Shown: positions 22,203 through 31,480 of the stretch, one piece after another
Numbering within the stretch: the first letter of the stretch is position 1
How the letters are laid out: each line of letters begins with the position of its first letter
Assembly: GCA_000611775.1 (NCBI GenBank)
Contig: KK106982.1
Coordinates: 992,001-1,056,000 of the forward strand
Length of the DNA stretch: 64,000 nt
Direction of reading: 5' to 3'
Source of the DNA: Umbilicaria muhlenbergii
Taxonomy: Eukaryota; Ascomycota; Lecanoromycetes; Umbilicariales; Umbilicariaceae
Position numbers and translations under genes: made by a program
Notes under the pieces: model-generated
The model's database searches: none
Told to the model about the DNA's origin: nothing
Seen by the model: only the letters and a program-made list of their open reading frames with translations

Positions 22203-23756
22203 GACGAATAATTAATGAAACTATAGAAGAAGCATAAGTATGGGAGCAGACTAATCTCAGTGAAGCCGAACTCTCAGTGGAATTTGTGGTTCTTACACTC
22301 GTTAGACCAAGGTCGCCTGCCGCGAGGTCTCGCATTCTGTAGATGAGCGGCGCAACAGGCCACGATAGACACACCTGCGAGGAGTTCTACGAGTCTTACC
22401 GAATCTCTGTGTAGGACATCACATTAAGGACCAACAACTAATGTCGACCTAAAGTGTCATCTTACAGCCTTAAGTGGGACCTTCTACCGCTGCCCAGGGT
22501 AGCCTGTGGACGGTCTAGCGCATAGAGGCAACGTTACCTGGGCCTATACAATATAAGGAACATGTCCAGTTCATCTGGGGTCCGCAGCCATTGAGTTCGA
22601 AGCCCGACGACATGTCGTGTCGCAGACTTGGACTTCTTAAAACATTATAGTATTACAATAAGAGTGAAAAGGGTCCAGAGAAAGTACGGAACTGATTGGC
22701 TGAGAATGGGGCTTGGCGAAGTACGGAACCAATTGGCTGAGAATGAGCCTTGACCGTGTCTGAATGATCTCAGCCTTCATAGCTTAACATGTCCCTGCAC
22801 ATCACTGTTATGCTACTGAATATCACTGAACAGGCCTGAACATAGCCTCGTCTATATAGTACTACAAAAAGAGAAAAAAGGGTTAAGGCTTGACGTTGTT
22901 GCACGGTTTTCATTGGCTGCGCAGGGCTGCATGATTCTGATTGACTACACGTGAGGGCTTCAAAATCTGATCTCTTCACAAAGAAACACTCAAATTGCGT
23001 CTGCAGAGTTTCAAATCAAGCCAGAGGCTGAAGTTCATAGGCCTTGAGGAACTCTCAGTACTCAGGTTGACATGATGTTTTCACTGAGAGGGGGGTTCCA
23101 GGGGTCTCCCCCGGATATCATGAAATTTGATTGTAATTGCAGGTGTACCAATAAATATGCCTACAGAGGCTGATATGTGTGCATTATCTAGAATGACTTG
23201 CCCACCGCTCAGGCGCCTCGCTGTCGAGGTAGCAGTACTACTAATATTTGATGTGCAAATAGAAAAAGTATTAGAGCACAATTGTCCGTTTTACTCTTGT
23301 GCCTCAGGTGTAAATCTAGCAGTCATTATGATCACAAAACGTAGAAGCTATTCGCCGGACCTGTATTTCGCTCAACGTAGCCAGCACCCTTGTGCCTCTG
23401 GTTTTGTAGTGTCCTTGGTTCTAGCATCTACACGTGAGTAACTTTGAACAATCCGCTGTAAGCAGCTGCCGTCCTCAAGATATTACGGTGCAGCTCAACC
23501 ACTTGTCGAGGTGATACTGCTTTCTTTGCAAATGTCGTTCCCAAGCTCATGAAACTTTCCTGTGTCACATAGTCTTGCCTTCCTGCTTCGCCTGAGACTT
23601 GGAATTTCAAGTCATTATTTATTTATACCAGGCGTGAAAGTATTTCTCATTACTGTTCATGCTTAATTATGTCTGCCATATCGTCATTTCCTGAATCTTG
23701 TCAAACCTCTTCTAGCTAATTATCTAGCGATATAACCCACGGGGGGTACCTAAGCC
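22203..23756. other. Long intergenic region, AT-richer
   Basis: 1.55 kb between two plus-strand genes. No open frame here shows family features. It holds a near-perfect direct repeat (22683-22711 and 22720-22748). The base composition is lower in GC than the flanking genes, and it may contain worn-out sequence, but no element ends or coding remnants were recognised. Confidence 0.5.
22683..22748. repeat. Pair of near-identical 29-bp direct repeats
   Basis: Both copies share AGTACGGAAC, then ATTGGCTGAGAATG, with four differences over 29 bases, and start 37 bp apart (22683 and 22720). Confidence 0.8.
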
Positions 23757-25469
23757 ATGGCAGACTTTGACATTTCGCTGGTCGTGCCTACATTATTGGC
23801 CAAGTCTCTCAAGAATCACCTCGAGAAGCATGGGAAATTGGACAAGTCGACGAAGATCAGACCTGTCAATACTGAGGAGGATCTACAAGGCATTGAATTA
23901 GGTCATGAAGACGATAGAGGGAACTGTATCGGCAAGGTCATCATCCCTACGACTATAAGATGGGCTCCGGACGACAGCGACACCCTCTTCAAGTCCGCCA
24001 AAAAGTCCGCCCTGATGCAAATAGACCTTTTGCATGCTTCAGAAGCAGCCAGTATCACTCTCGCACTCCGCCCAGCATCTCCCGCAACCGCAACCTCCGC
24101 CGCCGAGTCCAAAAGCCCCCTAGCTCAGGTTACTATGGATTGGCTCTCTGTCCTGTCCGTGTCCACCAGCCTCGACTCTCCAGCCCAGCTCTCTTCCCTT
24201 CTCTCAGCCTCAAGTTGGGGCTATACAACCTATCCACCAATGCTGCTCCTCCCCAACTCGCAACCATGGCCGACCCTCCTCGCCATCGCGCAACCCGCAC
24301 AACTGGAAACCCTCTACGCACAGCTCTGCTCAACCTTCAAAGTCACGCATATTGCTCTCAATGGCCCGATACCACTCCACTCTCCGTCGAAGCCGATGGA
24401 AATGCTACCACTTTCTTCAACCACCCTGCCTTCCCCGTCTCAAGACCGCTCTAAAGCAGACCCCAAAAACCCCAACCCGTCCGAGGAAAGTACCAGCACC
24501 ACCTCAGCCCCCGTTAACGACACACCCCAAGAACCATCAATCCCCCACCCGCACCCCCAATCCGCCCCCCGCACCCCCACGACAACGAACATCGTCCGCT
24601 CCCCCACCCTCCTAACCCCCATCCACGGTTCCTTCGGCCCCCTGCTCCCCCCAACCCACGCCCCCACCCGCCTCGACCTAGCCTCGGCCTTCTGGTGCAG
24701 CGCGCAACAAAACAACATCCACCAAATCTGGGCGCCGCGATACACGATGTTTTCCCGCGGGAACATCACAGAGAAAGCGCGGATATTAAAAATGCCCGTC
24801 GTGCCCAAGACGGCTGCTGTAACAAGGGACGATCGGAGGACTGCCCACGCAGACGCAGAAGCAGAACCGGAATGGAGTGCAGTGGATCTGTATGCGGGGA
24901 TCGGGTATTTTGCATTCAGCTACGTGCAGCGGGGTGCGGCGGTCGTGTTGTGTTGGGAGATCAATCCGTGGAGCGTGGAGGGGTTGAGGAGGGGGGTTAG
25001 GGCGAATGGGTGGGGGGATGCTACGGTTGTTGAGAGTGGTGCGGACGACGGAGCTGGGATGAGGAAACTGGTAGTCTACGCCGAGGACAACCGATTCGCA
25101 GCGGAGAGGATAGAGAAACTGCGACACCTGATACCGCTGGTCCGGCACGTGAACTGCGGATTCCTCCCCACTTCTTACCCGAGCTGGCCGACTGCGGTCA
25201 GAGTGCTCGACCCTGTCGACGGCGGATGGATTCATGTGCACGAGAACATTGCCGTCACGGATATTGCGAAACGAGCACAAGAGGTTGTGGCTTTGATCGA
25301 ATCCTATGTGGCGACCACGCCACGACCTACGCCCGAGCAATGGACGGTCGAGTGCCCGCACATCGAACGTGTCAAATCATACGCTCCTGGCATCATGCAC
25401 TGTGTCCTGGACATCTCTATCGCGCCTCCCTGTTCGCCTCCATCTATGCCGCCAGTATTCGCGTCATGA
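23757..25469 (+). CDS. TRM12: tRNA wybutosine-synthesizing protein 2 (TYW2/Trm12)
   Basis: Trm12 transfers the aminocarboxypropyl group of S-adenosylmethionine to the yW precursor at position 37 of tRNA-Phe. This is an intronless 570-aa gene. The N-terminal part (VVPTLLAKSLKNHLEKHGKL, then KVIIPTTIRW) is typical of the fungal family. The C-terminal SAM-binding domain shows ARYTMFSRGN-like WAPRYTMFSRGNITEK, motif I DLYAGIGYFAFSY (about residue 376), the acidic CWEINPWSVEGLR, and HVHENIAV (about residue 493). The middle (residues about 200-300) is a Pro/Ser/Thr-rich linker unlike the rest. The coding strand is C-rich at 24050-24720 and turns G-rich at about 24880. The ATG lies in a good context right after a GC-rich leader. 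Confidence 0.94.
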   Translation: MADFDISLVVPTLLAKSLKNHLEKHGKLDKSTKIRPVNTEEDLQGIELGHEDDRGNCIGKVIIPTTIRWAPDDSDTLFKSAKKSALMQIDLLHASEAASITLALRPASPATATSAAESKSPLAQVTMDWLSVLSVSTSLDSPAQLSSLLSASSWGYTTYPPMLLLPNSQPWPTLLAIAQPAQLETLYAQLCSTFKVTHIALNGPIPLHSPSKPMEMLPLSSTTLPSPSQDRSKADPKNPNPSEESTSTTSAPVNDTPQEPSIPHPHPQSAPRTPTTTNIVRSPTLLTPIHGSFGPLLPPTHAPTRLDLASAFWCSAQQNNIHQIWAPRYTMFSRGNITEKARILKMPVVPKTAAVTRDDRRTAHADAEAEPEWSAVDLYAGIGYFAFSYVQRGAAVVLCWEINPWSVEGLRRGVRANGWGDATVVESGADDGAGMRKLVVYAEDNRFAAERIEKLRHLIPLVRHVNCGFLPTSYPSWPTAVRVLDPVDGGWIHVHENIAVTDIAKRAQEVVALIESYVATTPRPTPEQWTVECPHIERVKSYAPGIMHCVLDISIAPPCSPPSMPPVFAS

Positions 25470-25609
25470 CCACGACGCTGACGTACAGCACGAAATATGT
25501 AAGGGGGTAGTAGACCTCGAAGTTCTGGCCGGCGAGATCCCAGAAGCGGAACCAGCAGAGGACGCTGAGGACGAAGAAGAAGGTGCGTGAGTGGCTGGGA
25601 AATGGGGGG

Positions 25610-26375
25610 TTAGGGGTTCCGGCGAAACTTCTGGGGGATGTTTTGCTCGACGATGGGCATGCGGTCGAGTTGTTCTTGCCGCTCTTCGGCGTCGGCTTCG
25701 AGGTCGTGTTTGCGGAAGTGCGCGATGTCTTCCGGGTGGGTGAGGTCTTCTTCGCGGGTATCTGGAGAGATGTGGCGATCAGCAATGCGGTCTTTTGCAG
25801 ATGAAAACGGGAATAGATCTAATCCTTACTCTCGTCGTGATACTTTTCGAAATGATGGATCTCGTACTCGTACTCGTCGTCCCCGTGATGGCCCGGCCCC
25901 AGCTATCCAATCACCTTATTAGCACTCTCTCCGCACCCGTGTATTCCCCTTCCCGTTCCCTGGATGTAGCAGCACATACCCCAAAATCCGGCAGCACCTC
26001 CGTACTCCGCACAAACTCCTCCCTCTCAATCAACCCATTGTGATCCGCATCAAACAACCTATACACCTCCCTCGTCACCTCCTCCCTCTTCTCATCACTC
26101 ACATCCTTGGTCGATTCGTCATCAAGCCCGTACATGCGGCGTACTTCGTCAGGCGTCCATGCACCGCTGGAATCGAAGTCGTGGAGACTGAAGAAGGCGC
26201 CGGGGTCGAAGGACGCGATGTGGTGCTCCTCGATCATATGCCGGGTTGCCCAGTCGACATCGTCGCCGAGCGGTTGTTGTTGTTCGTCGGAGTGGGAGCC
26301 GTGTGCGGAGATGGGGTGGACGAGGGCGAGGAGGGCGAGGAAGAAGGTACAGGTGAGGTGGGAAAGAGTCGGCAT
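25610..26375 (-). CDS. SSP120: Secretory-pathway EF-hand protein, Ssp120/nucleobindin-like
   Basis: A calcium-binding protein of the secretory pathway similar to yeast Ssp120, which associates with the cargo receptor Emp47. The exons are 26375-25980, 25902-25830 and 25761-25610, giving 206 aa. It opens with a signal peptide (FFLALLALVHPISAHGSHSD), then WATRHMIEEHHIASFDPGAF, EF-hand loop DFDSSGAWTPDE, and EF-hand loop DADHNGLIEREE. Exon 2 adds LGPGHHGDDEYEYEIHHFEK. The tail is HPEDIAHFRKHDLEADAEER and ends IPQKFRRNP. The introns are 77 and 68 nt, GT-AG. It converges on TRM12 with only 140 bp between stop codons. Confidence 0.9.
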
Positions 26376-27094
26376 TGTTGTTCGGCTACTTGATTATTGG
26401 TAGTGGGACGTTCTTGCACTAAGAAAGAAGTGCTTGGGTGTGAGAAAGTATTAGATAAATTAGCTATGTAAGTTTTTGCTGGCGTTTACGCTTTGGAGCT
26501 CTTTTCGAGGTTGTCGGCGATTGCGGTTGCGGCTGCCGACCGGCAGGGCCGGTTAGGGGGTGTTTCAGGGGCAAAGTCACGTGTTCCGCACTATTATTTC
26601 CTACCTCCATAGATGATAGCTGCTGACAGTCGTTGACAGCAGTTAGAGTTCTTACTGAACGAGTGTTCAATAGAGACGCGGCCCTGTCCCACCATTGCTC
26701 GAGAATCTTGCAAGCATCGCCGGCGCTTAGGGATGGGCATATTACGTGGGGATGAAGAAATGCTATGCGTATTACTTAGATAGGATTTCTAGGGATCCTA
26801 TAGAGTTTTACGATAAGGGACAGAAGGACAGGGAAGGGACAGCAGAGTCGAATAAATGAGTTTCGTTTCGTGGTTCGTATTTATACCTATGATGAGAGTG
26901 TGTGAAAGGCGGCCGGCGTAGTGATGGCTCTCTGCATACTTTGATACGGGGCAAGGCGGGTGTGCTTGGTAGTCGATGGCTTCGCATTAGAATGTAATCC
27001 TGGAGTTATATACCGAATAGGCCTCAGAAAGCAAACAACAGCCCAGCAAGCCAAAAACCGTCCAGCTCGCTCAGCAAACCAATGCCCACAAAAA
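26376..27094. other. Intergenic region SSP120 / EME1
   Basis: About 720 bp upstream of SSP120 and downstream of EME1, both on the minus strand. A short minus-strand frame at 26464-26670 has no family features. I see no repeat or RNA gene. Confidence 0.5.
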
Positions 27095-29141
27095 TCAAAT
27101 ATCCGTCGAAGCAGGATCCGTATCCATAAACACCTTATACAACCTCTTACTCAACGCCGGCCCAATCCTTGACTCCGTAAAGGCCCCATTCTTGTTCGCG
27201 GATTTCTGCACAGTTCCAAAGGAATCAGTCACCACTCTGCCTCAATCCGATCAAAGTCACAAGTGATTAAACATAACATGCACAACTCACCTTCAAGTCC
27301 TCCAAAGCACTCGGCCCCTCCTGCCTGAACCCCTTGACCAAAGCCACTACATTCGGATACTTGGCCGCAATACCATACGCCACTGGCGCCGTGACGCGGA
27401 CGACCTCCTGTAGCATCTTCACAAAAGTGTCGTCCTTGTCTTCACCGGTCTTCACTTGACCGACGTCCATACAGAAGGAGGTGGAAAGATTCATGCGTTG
27501 ATTTCTAGAAGTAGTATTCATGGGTTAGTTTTGCCATATGTTTGTCGGTATGTAAGGGGAACGAGCGAGGGAATGGGACGGGACAAAGAGGAGAGGAAAG
27601 AAATACCGGTACGGTATCGTGGAGATATGCTGCGTGAAATTAGCCACCCATTCTGCTGTCTCCACAGTGGCGGCCGTGTGGTGGATCAGGCAGCCGTGCA
27701 TGACTTGTAATCGCAGCAAGGCATCTTCGATCATATCCTCATCAATATATTCCGCGCCGGGCCTCCTACGTTTCGAGGTCATCTGCGAGGTGTCTGTGGC
27801 CCCATCCATTTGGCTCAGAACTGCAGCTTGGTACGCTCTATTCCGTGTGTTCTTGTTCTTGCGCATCCAGGCGGTCAGACCCTCAATGAGGTAGATGGGG
27901 GTACAGTCTTCAAAGTTGCTCTTTACTTTCAAGACGTGCGTTTCGAGGTCTAGGCCGTCTGCTTCGGTAGGATCGGCGGAGGTTAGATCCACGAATTCTT
28001 TTGCAGAAAGAAGACACATCACGTGCTTCTCCTTCTGGATGGTCTCTGGAGTGGGCTCCCAGTGGCCGAGCTCGTCGTTGAAGATGGCGGCGACTTTGCG
28101 GCGCCATTTGATGATGTTAGGTAAAGGACTGTAGTAGGAAGATGCTCGGACTTGAAGGTTCTTTAAAAATTCTCGACTTTGGGTATCGACACTCTTGCCC
28201 TCAATGGAGAATGGTAAATCGACGATCATCTCAGGGGTAGAAATCTTCTTGTCGGTCTTTGCCTTGTTAACTTCAGCGAGGTCTGCTGCCAGTTGCTTTT
28301 CCCGGGCCTTTTCTTCCTTCAATAGGCGCTTCCTTTCTTGTTCCTCCTCCCTCTCTTTCAGCTTCTGCACCTTTCCAGCCTCTTTAATTAGCTCCTTTTC
28401 TTGTGCTCGGGCCTCCTTCTCTGCTTCGGTAAGTCGTACCTTTTTAGAGGGTTTATCAGGATCGCAAAGGTCGATATGAGCAGGAAATGGCCCTGGTCTG
28501 CTGGGTTGAGACTTCCCATTAGGCGATACGCTGGTGGTATCTCTGGGACCTAGCTTGTCGCTCGACTTTTTGCGACCGCCGGGAGAGCCCAGTTTGCGCG
28601 CGCGAGGTCGTGCGTTCCCCGAGAGAGTCGCAAGCAAAGCTGTTGTACGTTCTGAAAGCTGGGAAGTCGATTTAGGCGGCTGAGATATTGCAGTTGGGTT
28701 GTCTGGCAGGAGTATGTCTTCGTCAGATCCATCGTAAATAGACGATAGGGATTTGAATGTATCCTTTGTAGTCCGAGAGACGACAGCAACGTCGTTTGCT
28801 GATGACGTAAAGACGATGGGATCGGAGTCATCATATCTCCTCCTATGTCTCTTTGTGGCCGCGGATGGCTTCGACGATCCACCATGCCCAGCAGTATGAA
28901 TCACTCTTGAGGCTATTGGGAGGACGTCGCTGACAGGACTTGGACTAAGCTTTCGCCGCTTGTATGGTTTGTCCGCCCAAATATCGTCGACATGGATGCC
29001 ACTATCGATATCATCGGACAAGACCGCAAACCCCTGGTCCAACCGTGCATCTACATTTCCAAGGCTCTTGTTGTGATGTGGCTTTGGCAGCGCTTCGTCA
29101 TCCGTACTGAGGCTTAGATCGATTACTTCGTGTGGAGGCAT
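27095..29141 (-). CDS. EME1: Crossover junction endonuclease subunit Eme1/Mms4
   Basis: Eme1 is the non-catalytic partner of Mus81, which cleaves branched DNA at stalled forks and in recombination. The exons are 29141-27607, 27504-27291 and 27205-27095, giving 619 aa. The N-terminus MPPHEVIDLSLSTDDEALP is typical of fungal Eme1 and resembles a SUMO-interacting motif (VIDLS). A long disordered, Lys/Glu-rich region follows, with a coiled stretch about residues 255-320. The ERCC4-like fold begins near STPEMIVDLPFSIEG and includes TPIYLIEGLTAWMRKNKN and ALLRLQVMHGCLIHHTAATV. The C-terminal helix-hairpin-helix part includes NVVALVKGFRQEGPSALEDL and SRIGPALSKRLYKVF. The upstream codons to 29204 look like leader sequence. 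Confidence 0.93.
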
Positions 29142-29573
29142 ATTAGGGAAACACTTCCCACACCGAGTCAGCCATACGAATACTAGGATTGAAAGAACAC
29201 ACATACTCAGTGTTCCACGTCGATCAATGACTGCCTCTCACCAAATAATGAGAGCCCAGATATGTAAACGAAGTGTAGTGGCCTGGTTCGAGACGAGAAA
29301 AGGCTTAGATAGCGATCATTCACGTTTCCCTTCTTTCGGAACCAGATATTCCCTGTTGCTGAAGCAACTGCGAGTCGCAGACGTCGTTGTCGTCGAAGTA
29401 CACCTCGGAACCACGCGTTTAGTGCAATCGCGCTATCACGAGACCGGCTATTCCTATTTAGCCATCGATGCCGTTAAATGCGATTCTCTCCCATGCCCTC
29501 AAAATAGTCGTCAACGGCATTCATAGTCGTGAAATGACAGAGACTGTATAGTAGATCCAATCATACGTGAGTG
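29142..29573. other. Intergenic region EME1 / ALG2
   Basis: 432 bp: the promoter of EME1 and the 3' end of ALG2, both on the minus strand. The plus-strand frame at 29227-29526 has no family features. Nothing else was seen. Confidence 0.45.
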
Positions 29574-31098
29574 TCATTGTATAAGTCTTTTGTACAAAAT
29601 CCCAATAATAGCTATAGCCACCACTCCCAAAACTCCCAATCCCAGCAAAACATCCGGAACCTCCGTAACTTCCACCCTAGGCGCCCTGACCACCGCCTCA
29701 ATCTCCTCATCCAGCCTGTTCGCCATCTTAGTCTCCGAGAACTCCTCCTTGACTCTCCTCCGTCCAACCTCTCCCATATGCCTCAGATGTTCCTCCGTAA
29801 AGTGGAACAGAACCCTCCGCATTAGTTCCGTCCACTGCTCCACGTCGTCAACTGGTCGAAGCCAGCCGGTCTCGCCATCCACGATGGTCTCCAGAGGACC
29901 GCCGCTGTTCGCCGCCAATACCGGCACGCCCGCTAACATAGCTTCGAGAGGCACGATGCCGAAATGCTCGTTTGAAGGCGTGTACACCAGGAGCCTCGCG
30001 GCGTTCAGGAGCATTGACTTTAGTTGCGCGGGAATCGAGAGTAGGAAGAGCACCTCGATGTCGTTTGGGATGTTTAGGGCGGTGACGATATTCTTTGCTG
30101 TAGCTGTTTTCAAGCTTAAAGATTCCGCCAGGGACACCAGCTCGTTGTGGTACGAGACATTTTCTTGTACCCGATTGTCGTAACCACCTGCCCAAGGATC
30201 AGTAAAAAGCCTAAAGACCGCTTCCTTACCGGGAATGACAGACCTGCAATGACCAGCCTCACGCCCTCCCTGCCTCTTTCTCCCAAGCCCGCGTATGCTT
30301 TAATCGCCAACCCCACATCCTTCTTCCTCTCGAACCGATTAATACTCAAAACGACCTTCTTCCCCCTCCACAACTCCTTACCCTTCTCCTCCGCCCCACT
30401 GCCCTCAATCCCTCCACCTCCTTTATCCCCAACCCCAGTATCGACACAAGGATAAACAACCCTTACCCCCCTCCCCCCCCNNNNNNNNNNNNNNNNNNNN
30501 NNNNNNNNNNNNNNNNNNNNNNNNNNNNNNNNNNNNNNNNNNNNNNNNNNNNNNNNNNNNNNNNNNNNNNNNNNNNNNNNNNNCCTCCCCCCCGCGAGCA
30601 AAAAATCCGGATAATGGCAATAAAACAGCACCCTTGTCCGCGGCCACCTCCACCTCAAAACGGGCACCCCGGCGACCAACTGATCCACGAAGAAAACCCC
30701 CGGTCGCAGCCGCGCCAGCTCCCCCGTCAGCGACACGGAAAGCAGGAGGTGGTAATGCCGCAGTATCGCCATGAGGATGTGAAAGCGGGAGAAGAGCGAG
30801 GGCGGGAAGAGCCAGTTGCCGCGCACGCGGACGTCGAGGGTGCCTGTGTGCGGTTTCATGCGCGGTCAGCGCATTAGGTCAAATAGGTAGGGGGTCTTCA
30901 AGCAGAAAGGAAAGCGGAACAGATAAACGCACCATCTCTCGCCTCGTCGAAGCAGTGACTCGGGTCGCAATGGGAGGTGAAGATCGTGACTTTATGCCCC
31001 AGATTCTGCAAGCCCACGGCGGCGTCGATGACGAGACGTTCGGCGCCGCCGATGCCGAGGTCGGGGTGGAAGAAGACGATGTTTTTGCGGGTGGGCAT
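29574..31098 (-). CDS. ALG2: Alpha-1,3/1,6-mannosyltransferase Alg2 (interrupted by an assembly gap)
   Basis: Alg2 adds the second and third mannoses to the dolichol-linked N-glycan precursor on the cytosolic face of the ER. The exons are 31098-30933, 30843-30244 and 30187-29574. It opens with the GT4 motif [20 protein letters not shown]. Exon 2 has [16 protein letters not shown] and [12 protein letters not shown], then the 103-N gap, then [10 protein letters not shown] and [17 protein letters not shown]. Exon 3 has the donor-sugar motif [20 protein letters not shown] and ends in a hydrophobic anchor [15 protein letters not shown]. Across the gap both sides stay in the same frame with about 35 unknown residues, which fits the family spacing. 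An upstream in-frame ATG is possible; [10 protein letters not shown] matches family starts. Confidence 0.92.
30481..30583. other. Assembly gap of 103 N inside ALG2 exon 2
   Basis: 103 undetermined bases, flanked on the plus strand by long C-runs (G-runs on the coding strand) on both sides. Confidence 0.99.
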
Positions 31099-31480
31099 AT
31101 CTGGGGAGGGATGGGGGGTGGTGCTGGGTGGACTAGGATGGGAGATGGACGGCGCGCCGTGGTAGGGCTGAGAAGATTTGAAGAAGGGGGGGGAGTCAGG
31201 GGGCAATATTTCACTTTCCTGGATCCCTATTAATGTTTCATATGTGCAGTCATAATCAGTGACAGAAAGCTATGGGCAGGTCTATGTCAACCTCGAGACC
31301 CCCTGGAGGACAAGAGAAGATCTCGAAATTTTCGATGTTTTCAGTTATCTCTGATAGACTACCACAGTATCCCGCCAGAAACAAACGGTCGCGCATACTT
31401 TCCCCCAAAACTATCAAAGTAACATGTAGGGGTATCATCGCAGGTCATCCACCAAACACCTGTCTCACGCCCAGCCCGTC
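31099..31480. other. Intergenic region ALG2 / TBC gene
   Basis: 382 bp holding the ALG2 promoter and 5' leader and the 3' end of the TBC gene. The part next to ALG2 (31080-31200) is C-rich on the minus strand. No other feature was seen. Confidence 0.45.

Noticed and set aside
22580-22615. GTTCGAAGCCC resembling a tRNA T-loop
   Set aside because: The flanking bases do not pair as a T-stem and no D-arm or anticodon arm fits upstream.
23081-23610. Short frames in the intergenic region before TRM12
   Set aside because: No domain, no splice support, AT-rich context.
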